From Shewanella sp. SNU WT4 (lineage in GTDB: Bacteria; Pseudomonadota; Gammaproteobacteria; Enterobacterales; Shewanellaceae): DNA of 64,000 nt. Positions 27,437-35,790 of this stretch are shown here, piece by piece. How positions within the stretch are numbered: position 1 is the first letter of the stretch; every line of letters begins with the position of its first letter. Where the stretch lies: the NCBI RefSeq assembly GCF_006494715.1, contig NZ_CP041151.1, forward strand, positions 868,001-932,000, written 5' to 3'. The notes under the pieces were generated by a model that was given only the letters and a program-made list of their open reading frames with translations, made no database searches and had not been told where the DNA came from. The position numbers and the translations under genes are program-made.

Positions 27437-27562
27437 TTATTGAATGACTTGTTCTTGACCTGCAAGGGAGGCTTCAACCCAATAAATTCCGCCTAAGATC
27501 CCTAAGATAAATAGGCTGATAAAGGTTAAAATCCCCCAGTTATCTTTCAGAAAGTTAATCAT
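27437..27562 (-). CDS. 41-residue single-span membrane protein
   Basis: The short protein MINFLKDNWGILTFISLFIL... has one strong hydrophobic helix and a polar C-terminus. GGAG lies 8 bases before the ATG at 27562, a good ribosome-binding site; the frame extends upstream but the added residues are not membrane-like and have poor initiation signals. Unknown function. Confidence 0.5.
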   Translation of the reverse strand: MINFLKDNWGILTFISLFILGILGGIYWVEASLAGQEQVIQ

Positions 27563-27667
27563 TTTTTTTGCTCCACTCATAGCCACGTTAGCCGAATCAT
27601 AGCCTGATGGCATTAATGATGTCTTAATTTCAATCAAACTTGCTATTAACCATTAATTTCTTTTAGA

Positions 27668-27708
27668 ATCCGAGCACATTACATTTGTAACCTCTGGTAA
27701 CAATGTGG
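27668..27708 (+). promoter_or_regulatory. Imperfect palindrome before the zinc-type operon (possible Zur or other operator)
   Basis: ACATTTGTAACC and TGGTAACAATGT face each other across two bases (about 8 of 12 positions match), immediately before the first gene. The position fits an operator, but the sequence is not a clear match to the usual gammaproteobacterial Zur box, so the regulator is a guess. Confidence 0.3.
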
Positions 27709-28013
27709 CCGCCGCTAACCTAGTACATAAGTTATCGATCAAACAAAGAACATTCATTGGGCTGCTATTAGCATCCTGGTTGATGCTGTTTGTGTCGGCG
27801 CCAGCCCATGCTCTGAGTCATTATGATGAAGTGGGTTTCACGCATTGTAGTTTGTGTGCCCATCACCATCAGATGCAGGCTTGTTTACCTCAGAGCTTTG
27901 TACCTCCTGCCGTTAGTCCACAAGTGTGCCCGCATACAGTCACAGCGACTCCTAGCCTGTGGCGTCAGCACACCAGTCATTTCCAAAGCCGCGCGCCTCC
28001 GTCACTCAACTAA
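27705..28013 (+). CDS. Small secreted Cys/His-rich protein at head of the zinc-type operon
   Basis: A 102-residue protein starting at GTG, with a signal peptide ending AHA near residue 36. The mature part contains HCSLCAHHHQMQAC and a later VCPH, giving clustered Cys and His suited to metal binding. It recalls DUF2946-type small proteins, but I cannot confirm that. It lies just upstream of an outer-membrane barrel and ZnuA/ZnuB-like genes, so a role in metal handling is inferred from context. The start is uncertain. Confidence 0.55.
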   Translation: MAAANLVHKLSIKQRTFIGLLLASWLMLFVSAPAHALSHYDEVGFTHCSLCAHHHQMQACLPQSFVPPAVSPQVCPHTVTATPSLWRQHTSHFQSRAPPSLN

Positions 28014-28088
28014 TTTCATTGTTTAGTCTTGGCATACAAGCTCGTCTTGTAGTGCCCACTTTTGCATACAAATTTTTTGGGTAATGAT

Positions 28089-29288
28089 ATGAATTTCTTA
28101 TTTTCAGGGCGTAAACGCTCTTTTGATTCAGCGGTTATTAATTTAGCGTCTATCAATTTAGCGTCTATGGGGATAATGCTAGTTAGCGCGCAAGCTTTAG
28201 CGGCTACGAGTGATGATGCAGCGCTGCAATTAAGCGCTGTGGTGAATGGTTATTATCAAAGTGGCGAGCAAACCTTATCTAACTCGGGCGAAGGCTTTGG
28301 TTTGGGTGAAACGGAAGTGTCGTTAGGCGGCAATATTGATGATGCCTTTTATGGCAAGGTCACGACAGTGCTGGCCTATCATGACGGTGAAACTGAATTA
28401 GAGCTAGAAGAAGCCTTCATTCAGACCTTAGCCTTACCTGCAGGCATTTCGGTGCGCGCCGGTCGCTTCTTATCTGACATTGGTTATTTAAATAGCCAAC
28501 ATTTGCATACCGATGATTTTAGTGTGCGGCCTTTGCCTTATCGCGCTTTTTTAGGCGATCACTATTTTGATGATGGTTTACGAGTGTCTTATGTGATGCC
28601 GACTGATTGGTATTGGGTGGTAGGTAGTGAGGCATTTAGCGGTGATAAGCTGCGCGCAGAAGACCCTGATGGCGATAGAGATTTCTCTACGGTCGGGGTT
28701 TATACCGCGTTTACCAAAATTGGCGGCGATTTAGGGCTTGAGTCCTCATGGCAGCTTGGTATGAGTTATCTGCGTAACCAAAATGGCCGCGCTGGCGAGC
28801 ATCATGAAGAGCATGCTATGGCGGAAGAAGGCCATGATGACGGTCATGATCATCAAGCAAAATTCACCGCAGAAAATACCTATATTATCGATGGCGTGTA
28901 TAAGTGGGCGCCAGCTGGCAATAACAAGTATCAGCAACTGACGTTAGCGGCAGAATACTTTTATCTTGATGGCATTAGTGAGCATCAAGAAGTGGGCGCT
29001 GTTTCTCATTACTCTGGTTGGTATGCCAGCGGTAATTATCAGTTCAGCCCGCAGTGGTCGACAGGCGTGCGTTATAGTCGCTTGAATGTGCAAGAGGAGC
29101 ATGACGAACATTTTCACCAAGTTGGCTATCAAGAATGGGATGCCAATATCAATTGGCACCACAGTCACTTCTCAACAGTACGCTTGCAGTTTACCCACCA
29201 GAATAATGATGAGTTGGGCTTTGATGACAACATAGTAACGCTGCAATACGTTATGTCTTTAGGAGCTCATAATGCGCATCAATTCTAA
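28089..29288 (+). CDS. Outer-membrane beta-barrel with His/Glu-rich loop, probable metal-uptake porin
   Basis: This 399-residue protein starts at the ATG at 28089. It has a signal peptide containing a short repeat (INLASINLASM) and ends ALAA near residue 40. The mature part is a beta-barrel of alternating strands ending in an aromatic-containing strand, then a His-rich tail. A central loop has HHEEH, then GHDDGHDH, and another EEHDEHFHQ, all likely to bind Zn or a similar metal at the cell surface. No TonB box or plug domain is seen, so it resembles a porin rather than a TonB receptor. It overlaps the ZnuA-like gene by 17 bases. Confidence 0.75.
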   Translation: MNFLFSGRKRSFDSAVINLASINLASMGIMLVSAQALAATSDDAALQLSAVVNGYYQSGEQTLSNSGEGFGLGETEVSLGGNIDDAFYGKVTTVLAYHDGETELELEEAFIQTLALPAGISVRAGRFLSDIGYLNSQHLHTDDFSVRPLPYRAFLGDHYFDDGLRVSYVMPTDWYWVVGSEAFSGDKLRAEDPDGDRDFSTVGVYTAFTKIGGDLGLESSWQLGMSYLRNQNGRAGEHHEEHAMAEEGHDDGHDHQAKFTAENTYIIDGVYKWAPAGNNKYQQLTLAAEYFYLDGISEHQEVGAVSHYSGWYASGNYQFSPQWSTGVRYSRLNVQEEHDEHFHQVGYQEWDANINWHHSHFSTVRLQFTHQNNDELGFDDNIVTLQYVMSLGAHNAHQF

Positions 29289-30171
29289 ATTATTGGCCCT
29301 ATGTTTATGGGGTAGCAGTATCGGTTTGGCTCAGGCGCAGTTAGCCATATTTGCTTGTGAACCAGAATATGCGGCGCTGGCGAAGGAGCTTGCGCCTAAC
29401 GCTGATATTTACAGTGCAACTACCGCTTTGCAAGACCCGCATCTAGTGGAAGCTCGACCAAGTTTAATTGCCAAAATGCGCCGCGCCGATCTAGTGATCT
29501 GTGCTGGCGCTGAACTTGAAGTCGGCTGGCTGCCGATGCTGCAACAAAAGTCGGCTAATCCTAAGGTACGTAATGGCGCACCAGGCTTGTTCTTTGCAAG
29601 CGAGCATGTCGACACCTTAGATAAGTTAACTCAGGTGGATCGCAGCATGGGGGACGTGCACCGCGCTGGTAATCCCCATGTGCATTTATCACCGCCGCGC
29701 ATGCTGCAAGTCGCGGCGGCGTTAACGGCACGTATGCAAGCATTGGATCCCGCCGAGCAAGCGCACTATCAGGCGGCTTTGCAGTCATTTACTGAGCGCT
29801 GGCAGCAGGCAATGGCGCAGTGGCAGCAGCAAGGCGCTACGCTTGCCGGCATGAAAATCATAGGTTTTCATTCAAGCTTTAGATACCTCTTTGATTGGTT
29901 TGGCATTGAGCAAGTGGCCGATCTTGAGCCTAAGCCAGGGGTGCAGCCATCGAGTAATCACTTGGCAAGCTTAACGGCAAGGGCGGGGCAAGGGGATGTT
30001 TGCGCCATAGTGCAAGCATCCTACCAAGATAAACGCCCTGGGGCATGGCTGTCTGAGCGCAGTCAATTGCGAGTATTAGTGCTGCCTATGTCGGTGGGGG
30101 GCGACGCTAACAGCCAAGATTTATTTGCTTGGTATCAAGGCTTAGTCACTCAATTAGTGGGCGCACGCTAA
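29272..30171 (+). CDS. Metal-binding ABC transporter substrate-binding protein (ZnuA-like)
   Basis: A 299-residue periplasmic binding protein with a signal peptide (cleavage near AQA, residue 22). It has the family features DPHLVEARPSLIAKMRRADLVI, NPHVHLSPPRMLQVAAAL and IGFHSSFRYLFDWFGI, which place the metal-binding His residues; the class is the zinc/manganese cluster of solute-binding proteins. It lacks the long His-rich loop typical of E. coli ZnuA. AGGAG precedes the ATG. It overlaps both neighbours (17 bases upstream, 1 base downstream), so translation is coupled. Confidence 0.85.
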   Translation: MRINSKLLALCLWGSSIGLAQAQLAIFACEPEYAALAKELAPNADIYSATTALQDPHLVEARPSLIAKMRRADLVICAGAELEVGWLPMLQQKSANPKVRNGAPGLFFASEHVDTLDKLTQVDRSMGDVHRAGNPHVHLSPPRMLQVAAALTARMQALDPAEQAHYQAALQSFTERWQQAMAQWQQQGATLAGMKIIGFHSSFRYLFDWFGIEQVADLEPKPGVQPSSNHLASLTARAGQGDVCAIVQASYQDKRPGAWLSERSQLRVLVLPMSVGGDANSQDLFAWYQGLVTQLVGAR

Positions 30172-30938
30172 TGGATGGCGCATTGCTATTGATTCTATTG
30201 CCGGCCTTAGCGGCCGGCTTGCTGGTATTGGCGACGCATGTGGTGTTGGGGCGGCAAGTGCTTAAGCGCGGCATTATCTTTATTGATTTGGCGATTGCGC
30301 AAGTTGCGGCCCTTGGCACTGTCATGGCGCATCACAGCCATTACTTAAGTGACATCCCGCTAGTGACTTGGTGGATGCCGGCGCTATTTGCCTTGGCGGG
30401 CGCTGGCCTGATTGCTTGGCTGGCGCGCCATTGCCGTGATGAACTTGAGGCCATTATAGGTTGTATTTATGTGGTATCGGCCGCGGGCGCTATGCTGCTG
30501 CTCGCTAACGATCCCCATGGCGGCGAGTTACTTAAGCAAGTCTTGTCTGGGCAAATACTTTGGGTCAATTGGTCACAGTTAGCTGTGCCTGCACTCGTGT
30601 CAGCCTTGCTGTTACTCTTATGGGCTTATCGGCCAAGCGTACTTTACGGCAGCTATTTTTACTTTATGTTTGCCATAGTGATTACCTTGTCGGTGGAACT
30701 CGTCGGTGTATATCTAGTGTTTTCGAGCTTGATATTGCCAGCGCTTGCCGTTAATCGCATCACTCGCTATTGGTGGTTAACGGCCTTTGCTCTCGGGGTG
30801 AGTGCCTATGTGGTAGGACTGTGGCTTTCAACCTTATTTGATTTGCCCGCAGGCTCGGCCATAGTGCTATGTTTGGCGCAATTTACTGTGATATTTCGCC
30901 TGTGGCAGCAGTGGAGTATGGCTAAAACAGTAACATAG
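30171..30938 (+). CDS. Metal ABC transporter permease (ZnuB-like, ABC-3 family)
   Basis: This 255-residue inner-membrane permease has about seven or eight hydrophobic segments. The ABC-3 signatures are LKRGIIFIDLAIAQVAALGT near residue 30 and the later ELVGVYLVFSSLILPALAVNR. The start is the ATG at 30171 that overlaps the stop of the substrate-binding gene as taATG. An ATP-binding subunit is expected with it, but none follows: the next gene is plsC. The ATPase must be encoded elsewhere or borrowed from another system. Confidence 0.87.
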   Translation: MDGALLLILLPALAAGLLVLATHVVLGRQVLKRGIIFIDLAIAQVAALGTVMAHHSHYLSDIPLVTWWMPALFALAGAGLIAWLARHCRDELEAIIGCIYVVSAAGAMLLLANDPHGGELLKQVLSGQILWVNWSQLAVPALVSALLLLLWAYRPSVLYGSYFYFMFAIVITLSVELVGVYLVFSSLILPALAVNRITRYWWLTAFALGVSAYVVGLWLSTLFDLPAGSAIVLCLAQFTVIFRLWQQWSMAKTVT

Positions 30939-31018
30939 CGTACACATGTATCTAAAAAAGATTGAGCGCCATTAGCCCTATGGCTATACTGGCGCCTCAA
31001 TTTTTAGTGGAGCTTGTT

Positions 31019-31735
31019 GTGCTGTTAATCATCAGGTCGATTATGCTGGCAGTCATGTTATTGCTGGCATTCATTTTTGGCGGGCTTTATTGCGTAGTTA
31101 AGCCGCGTCATCGCGATAATGTACATATGTTCGCTAAGCTGTTTTCCTTTGCGGCGCCCGTGCTCGGTATTAAGGTCATAGTGCGTCAAGCGCCAGCACT
31201 TGCCGATCAGCCTTGTATCTATGTTGCTAACCATCAAAATAACTTTGATATGTTTACCCATACCGCAGTCGTGCCAACGGGCACTGTGAGTTTAGGGAAA
31301 AAGAGCATAGTGTGGATGCCGCTGTTTGGTCAGATTTACTGGTTATCTGGCAATATTCTTATTGATAGAAACAATCGCCAAAAGGCGTTTGATACCATGG
31401 CGCAAACCGTTGAACAGATAAAACAAAAAGGTTTGTCTGTGTGGATTTTCCCAGAAGGTACGCGTTCGCGTGGCCGCGGTATTTTACCCTTTAAAAGCGG
31501 CGCATTTCATACTGCCATTGCCGCCGGCGTGCCGATAGTGCCTGTTGTGGCCTCGTGCCAGAGCGACATTAGAATGAATCGCTGGAATAACGGGGTTGTG
31601 ATTATTGAAGCGCTGGCGCCGGTTGAGACCAAAGATTTAGACAAGTCAGATGTCAAAGCGTTAGTGGCTGATGTGCATCAAGCCATGGCGGATAAATTTA
31701 TTGAGCTGAGTGATGAAGCCAAGCGCATGAGCTAA
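31019..31735 (+). CDS. plsC: 1-acyl-sn-glycerol-3-phosphate acyltransferase
   Basis: PlsC acylates lysophosphatidic acid to phosphatidic acid at the inner membrane. The 238-residue protein has the acyltransferase motifs NHQNNFDMF (HX4D) near residue 71 and FPEGTRSRG near 144, with a hydrophobic N-terminus. I use the GTG at 31019: GGAG lies 6 bases upstream and the N-terminus then aligns residue for residue with E. coli PlsC up to YC..PR. The frame extends to 30962, but without a site. The gene is downstream of the metal transporter and upstream of rraB. Confidence 0.93.
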   Translation: MLLIIRSIMLAVMLLLAFIFGGLYCVVKPRHRDNVHMFAKLFSFAAPVLGIKVIVRQAPALADQPCIYVANHQNNFDMFTHTAVVPTGTVSLGKKSIVWMPLFGQIYWLSGNILIDRNNRQKAFDTMAQTVEQIKQKGLSVWIFPEGTRSRGRGILPFKSGAFHTAIAAGVPIVPVVASCQSDIRMNRWNNGVVIIEALAPVETKDLDKSDVKALVADVHQAMADKFIELSDEAKRMS

Positions 31736-31830
31736 GGCTGGCAATTGTTGGCTTAGCAGCTAAAGAGTTAGCCGATCTCATCTTGATTGAGTATATAATT
31801 GGCGGCAGATAATTCGGTAGGAGTAAACCC

Positions 31831-32244
31831 ATGTCTATACAGCAAGAGTTGCAAGAGCAATTCGAAGAAAATCGTGAAATCGTCGAAGCGCTGCTGGCTG
31901 ACGGTTCTGAAGTTGACGCTTTATATACCATTGAGCATCATTTTTGCTCGACTAATTTTGATAAATTAGAAAAAGCGGCTGTTGATGCTTTCAAACTGGG
32001 TTTTGAAGTAAATGATGCCGAAGAAATGGAATTGGAAGAAGGTGGCACCATTTTCTGTTTTGATGCCATAGCTAAGCATTTGTTGAGTGTTGATTTACTG
32101 GATCAAGCGTGTGAGCAACTGATGCAGTTAGCCGCTAAGCACAATGTTGAATATGACGGTTGGGGCACTTATTACATAGGTGATGACGCCGAAATAGACG
32201 AAGATGATCTGGATGACGAGCCTGCTGAAGCCCCTTGGAACTAA
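31831..32244 (+). CDS. rraB: RNase E inhibitor RraB
   Basis: RraB binds the C-terminal scaffold of RNase E and inhibits cleavage of a subset of mRNAs. The acidic 137-residue protein shows [33 protein letters not shown], a ferredoxin-like fold region, and [12 protein letters not shown] near the C-terminus. GGTAGGAG precedes the ATG. Its intrinsic terminator downstream has been split by an IS insertion. Confidence 0.93.
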   Translation: MSIQQELQEQFEENREIVEALLADGSEVDALYTIEHHFCSTNFDKLEKAAVDAFKLGFEVNDAEEMELEEGGTIFCFDAIAKHLLSVDLLDQACEQLMQLAAKHNVEYDGWGTYYIGDDAEIDEDDLDDEPAEAPWN

Positions 32245-32288
32245 GCGGCTGCATTTGCGCTAGTTGATTGTTCTCGTTAGCAGTTCAT

Positions 32289-32308
32289 AAAAAAACCGAG
32301 CCTAGGCT
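32289..32308. terminator. Left half of the rraB/crotonase terminator, split by IS insertion
   Basis: AAAAAAACCG plus the duplicated target AGCCTAGGCT form one arm of what was a perfect palindrome with its other arm at 33724-33743. Without the IS the joined sequence is a 36-bp perfect palindrome reading as stem, CTAG loop, stem and T7. It would have terminated both convergent genes. Confidence 0.8.
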
Positions 32309-32309
32309 T

Positions 32310-32342
32310 AATGCCACTCGCTTAAGAGCGAGTGGCATTTTT
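32310..32342 (+). terminator. Hairpin at the left end of the IS
   Basis: The 13-bp stem AATGCCACTCGCT / AGCGAGTGGCATT, TAAG loop, is followed by TTTTT on the plus strand. It overlaps the IS end and the transposase stop, and could stop rraB transcripts entering the element. Confidence 0.75.
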
Positions 32343-33641
32343 ACTTGGATATTTCACTGTTTTCTTTAGCACCACACGCGGGTAGCTGGGCCGCTTCCTC
32401 TTTGGGGGTAAAATCAACCTTTTGCCATTTTCCCTCAGTCGTTTTAAGTGCTGTGGGATCGCTCCCGGACTCCCTCTGTCACTCCAACCAAACTCATCCT
32501 GTATTAAAAACAGGGCATTAATGAAACTTATCCTCTGTGGCTCAACTTTATGCTGCACTGCCATTGCGGCCATCTCTAGCCGAACAATATTGTAGGTCGT
32601 TAAGATCCCCCATAATTCTTGATACACCCCATCCTTCTTCTTACTGCGCAGGACTGGTTTATTTTCCAGTTGATATTGCTTTAGCTCACTATAACCCCTC
32701 TCTATCTCCCATCGCTGCCAATACACCTTGAGTAAATCGTTCACTGGATAGATGTTGGGGCATAGGCAGGACGTGATAAACCCTTTGATATCACCTTTGG
32801 GTGACGGAATAAGAATAAGGCGGGCTTGCCAGCTCTCCCCCAGATAAGGCGCTTGCTGTTTAGCTTGGGGTGATACCGGCATCTCAACCAGATGGTCATA
32901 CTCTGAGAATGACTCGATAATTTGATAGCGGGTCTTAGACTTTATCGGGGTTAACCAATGGGTGTTTGCACCGCTTTCTTGCCCGCTGATGAGCAATTCG
33001 GCAGACATAAACCCACGGTCAAACAACGTGAGCGAATTCTCGGGAGCTGAGCCAACCAATTGCTGTGCATAGTGAATTTCACTGTGGGTAACAGGCCCGA
33101 AAGCCGCATCAGAAAGTAAGTGGCTACGAGTAGACATTAAGGTGACCGCCAGCACAGAGGGAAAAGAAGCCGTGCTTTGTGCAAAGCCAAAGTGATGGTT
33201 TTCTTCAGTGTTATGCGTCTTAAAATACGTCCCATCAACACTGAGCAATTTCAATCCCGCTATCTCATCAAATTCGCACTGTGTTTCCCACTGTGCAGCG
33301 GTTGTTTTGAACAGATAACGCATGGGCTCTGAACCCAACTTTTCTTTGGCTTTGATGATACTACTGGTCGCCAGTGGCGGGAGCTCCCCCTTGGAGTCGG
33401 GAAATGCCAGTGAGAGCGTATCACAGACTTGCTGAATCGAGCGGTTACGCATCAAACCAATGCCTAGAACCAACCAAACAGCTTGCTCTGCAGGGAAACG
33501 GCGGGTTCGAAGCGAGGCCCTGCCAGTTTGTTGCACAGCCTCAGCCACCCAATCCATGGGAACATGTTTGGCGAATACATCAATATCTTGCGCTTGGAAA
33601 AATTCAGCGGTAACGAGTAGCTCTTTAGAAAATTCAGACAT
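32322..33641 (-). CDS. IS4-family transposase
   Basis: A 439-residue DDE transposase. Catalytic Asp136 (SVDGTYF) and Asp208 (LFDRGFM) are followed by the family Y-x2-R-x3-E-x6-K motif at Tyr307, Arg310, Glu314 and Lys321 (YWQRWEIERGYSELK), all intact. The basic C-terminus is typical. The gene fills the IS and is uninterrupted, so the element may be active. Confidence 0.93.
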   Translation of the reverse strand: MSEFSKELLVTAEFFQAQDIDVFAKHVPMDWVAEAVQQTGRASLRTRRFPAEQAVWLVLGIGLMRNRSIQQVCDTLSLAFPDSKGELPPLATSSIIKAKEKLGSEPMRYLFKTTAAQWETQCEFDEIAGLKLLSVDGTYFKTHNTEENHHFGFAQSTASFPSVLAVTLMSTRSHLLSDAAFGPVTHSEIHYAQQLVGSAPENSLTLFDRGFMSAELLISGQESGANTHWLTPIKSKTRYQIIESFSEYDHLVEMPVSPQAKQQAPYLGESWQARLILIPSPKGDIKGFITSCLCPNIYPVNDLLKVYWQRWEIERGYSELKQYQLENKPVLRSKKKDGVYQELWGILTTYNIVRLEMAAMAVQHKVEPQRISFINALFLIQDEFGWSDRGSPGAIPQHLKRLRENGKRLILPPKRKRPSYPRVVLKKTVKYPSKNATRS

Positions 33642-33723
33642 AAAAAAATCAGCTGCAACTTAGGTTGCGGCTGATTATGAAGCCATTGAAAGATCGTTCA
33701 ACTACTTAAAACGATCGGCATTA

Positions 33724-33743
33724 AGCCTAGGCTCGGTTTTTTT
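33724..33743. terminator. Right half of the split terminator
   Basis: The duplicated target AGCCTAGGCT followed by CGGTTTTTTT is the right arm of the palindrome described at 32289-32308. It is 5 bases beyond the stop of the convergent crotonase gene on the minus strand, so that gene has lost its complete hairpin. Confidence 0.8.
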
Positions 33744-33747
33744 ATGC

Positions 33748-34545
33748 TTACCATTTTTGCCGCGCTTGATAGTCTTGCTGCGGCGTCTTGGTTTGTCTTT
33801 GGGTGGCAATGCGCTGATTTTTACCGAGTAGCAGTTTAATTTGATAACAGGTTTCCCGCGCTAATAGTGATGCGGTGGCTGCTAGCCAGTTGCGATGAAT
33901 CGATAACTTAATGGCTGCTAGTGCATCAGGAGATCGCGCCGATAACTCTGCAATCAATGCTAACGCCGCGGCCATAGGATCAGCGCTTACTTGTGTCACT
34001 AAGCCAAGATTATGGGCACTGGTGGCATCGAGCACTTTTGCCGTCATGGTGAGCTCTAACGCCTTATCTTTGGGCATTAAGGTGCGCAGCATATGTAAGC
34101 CTGCCATATCGGGCAGCAAGCCCCATTTAGCTTCCATGATAGATAAGCGGCACTCGGGCGCTGCAATTCTAAAATCCGCGCCTAACGCAATCTGCATGCC
34201 GCCGCCAAGGCAATTGCCTTCTAACACAGCAATCACAGGTATAGGTAAACGCTGCCAACCGATAGAGACGCGCTGGGCTAAATTGGCTGCGCCTGGGCGC
34301 CATTTAAGCAGTAATCTTAAGGCTTGGCTTGGGCGCTTCATCACACTTGCGATATCAAGGCCTGCGCTAAAGTTATGATTAGCGCCATATAAAATGACTG
34401 CGGCTAGATCGCGACGTTTTCCTAATTGTTTGATTATTTTATCTAGGTCTAAAAACATCTCAAAGGTGAGCGCATTGAGCTTCTCTGGGCGATTTAAGCA
34501 TACCAAAGCGACCTGATTTTCAATGGTAAGACTGACGAGTGACAT
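33748..34545 (-). CDS. Enoyl-CoA hydratase/isomerase (crotonase) family protein
   Basis: This 265-residue protein has the crotonase fold: LNRPEKLNALTFEMF, NFSAGLDIASV and the oxyanion-hole segment GNCLGGGMQIALGADFRIAA near residue 115, followed by MEAKWGLLPDMAG (Glu/Asp positions). The start at 34545 has AAGGA at 8 bases; an upstream ATG at 34566 is less likely. The substrate cannot be told from sequence. Its downstream terminator is interrupted by the IS. Confidence 0.85.
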   Translation of the reverse strand: MSLVSLTIENQVALVCLNRPEKLNALTFEMFLDLDKIIKQLGKRRDLAAVILYGANHNFSAGLDIASVMKRPSQALRLLLKWRPGAANLAQRVSIGWQRLPIPVIAVLEGNCLGGGMQIALGADFRIAAPECRLSIMEAKWGLLPDMAGLHMLRTLMPKDKALELTMTAKVLDATSAHNLGLVTQVSADPMAAALALIAELSARSPDALAAIKLSIHRNWLAATASLLARETCYQIKLLLGKNQRIATQRQTKTPQQDYQARQKW

Positions 34546-34784
34546 TATGAGCATCCTTGCTAGCATCTGGGGTTTGGTCTAATCAATTGTGAATATTATT
34601 AACACGTTCAATCATGGTCAGTCCAGCTAACTCCTTGTTGTTTAATCACATCAAATATCACAATGGCATTTCAGCAACTACACTTGAGGCGAGAGTTATC
34701 CATAGGGCGATGCAGGCAAGCAGGTCCTACACAAGATTAAGCAGCGGATAATCATAAAGACATTGATAAGGACATATCGAGATC

Positions 34785-35780
34785 ATGACTACACAAGTGC
34801 TTATTTGTGATGATTCAGCCATGGCGCGTAAACAAATGGCGAGAACATTACCTGCCGATTGGGATGTTGATATTACCTATGCCACCAACGGGGAAGAAGG
34901 ATTAATAGCCATTTTAGCCGGCAAGGGGGAGGTGGTGTTTCTTGACCTTAATATGCCTGTGATGGACGGTTATGAAGTGCTTGAGCAAGTGCAGCGGCAA
35001 GATTTACCCGCCTTAATTATCGTGGTTTCTGGTGATATTCAAATTAAAGCCCATGAGCGGGTAAAGGCGCTAGGCGCCTTAGATTTTATTCAAAAGCCAG
35101 TCAATGTGGATAGTATCCGCAATATCTTAATGGAATATGGGGTTATCGCTGAAACTAACCATGTCAGCGAACTTGACTCCACCATGCTCAAAGTGGACTT
35201 GCGCGATGCTTGCCAAGAAATCGCCAACGTCGCCATGGGGCGCGCTGCTGATCTTCTCGCTAAGCTACTGGATGTATTCGTGTTAATGCCAATCCCTAAC
35301 GTTAATGTGCTTGAGGTGAGTGAGCTTACTATGGCGCTCACTTCTGCCAAAGAAAACGAAAAAATCTCGGCGCTGTGCCAAGGATTTATCGGCGCTGGTA
35401 TTCGCGGTGAAGCGTTACTGCTATTCCATGATGCCTGTTTTAACGAAATGGCCAAGTTAATGGGACTCAATTTCCCCGCATCAGCTGACATGGAAACCGA
35501 AGTCTTGATGGATACTGGCAACGTGTTAATTGGCGCCTTTTTAAATGGCGTCGCCGAGCAATTAGACATGCACTTTAGTCAGTCTCACCCACTTATTTTG
35601 GGGCGGCACTGCAGTTTTGATGAGCTTATTAGTGAAAACTCATCGCAGTGGCAGCGCACGCTTGCGATGGAAATTAATTATCAGATTGAAGACCATCAAG
35701 TGCAGTGCGATCTCTTGCTACTGTTTACTGAAGATTCAATTCCAACCCTGAGCTATAAACTCGGTTATTTGTTGGATTAA
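34785..35780 (+). CDS. Response regulator with C-terminal CheC/CheX-like domain
   Basis: This 331-residue protein has a receiver (about 1-120: CDDS, FLDLNMPVMDG, VVSGD, QKPV) with the acceptor Asp present. A CheC-type phosphatase domain follows, with two helix motifs: ACQEIANVAMGRAADLLAKLL (E-x2-N) near residue 145 and LMDTGNVLIGAFLNGVAEQL near 245, where Asp replaces the Glu. Receiver-CheC proteins dephosphorylate partner regulators or sense their own state. It lies 10 bases before a PAS/GGDEF gene, so the two probably form an operon. Confidence 0.85.
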   Translation: MTTQVLICDDSAMARKQMARTLPADWDVDITYATNGEEGLIAILAGKGEVVFLDLNMPVMDGYEVLEQVQRQDLPALIIVVSGDIQIKAHERVKALGALDFIQKPVNVDSIRNILMEYGVIAETNHVSELDSTMLKVDLRDACQEIANVAMGRAADLLAKLLDVFVLMPIPNVNVLEVSELTMALTSAKENEKISALCQGFIGAGIRGEALLLFHDACFNEMAKLMGLNFPASADMETEVLMDTGNVLIGAFLNGVAEQLDMHFSQSHPLILGRHCSFDELISENSSQWQRTLAMEINYQIEDHQVQCDLLLLFTEDSIPTLSYKLGYLLD

Positions 35781-35790
35781 GGGGACGACT

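Larger units (their letters stand above)
32309..33723. mobile_element. IS4-group insertion sequence, complete, 1,415 bp
   Basis: The ends read TAATGCCACTCGCTTAAG (left) and, inverted, TAATGCCGATCGTTTTAAG (right), matching the terminal inverted repeats of the IS4 group (IS4 starts TAATGCCGATC). A 10-bp target duplication AGCCTAGGCT lies at 32299-32308 and 33724-33733. Length and one transposase gene fit IS4 (about 1.4 kb). The intact ends, open frame and exact duplication suggest a recent, potentially functional insertion. Confidence 0.92.

Noticed and set aside
32289..33743. A 27-30 bp perfect inverted repeat flanking the transposase, first read as terminal inverted repeats of the IS
   Set aside because: Most of it is the palindromic target: half-terminator arms plus a 10-bp duplication. 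The IS itself begins at TAATGCC, as in IS4.
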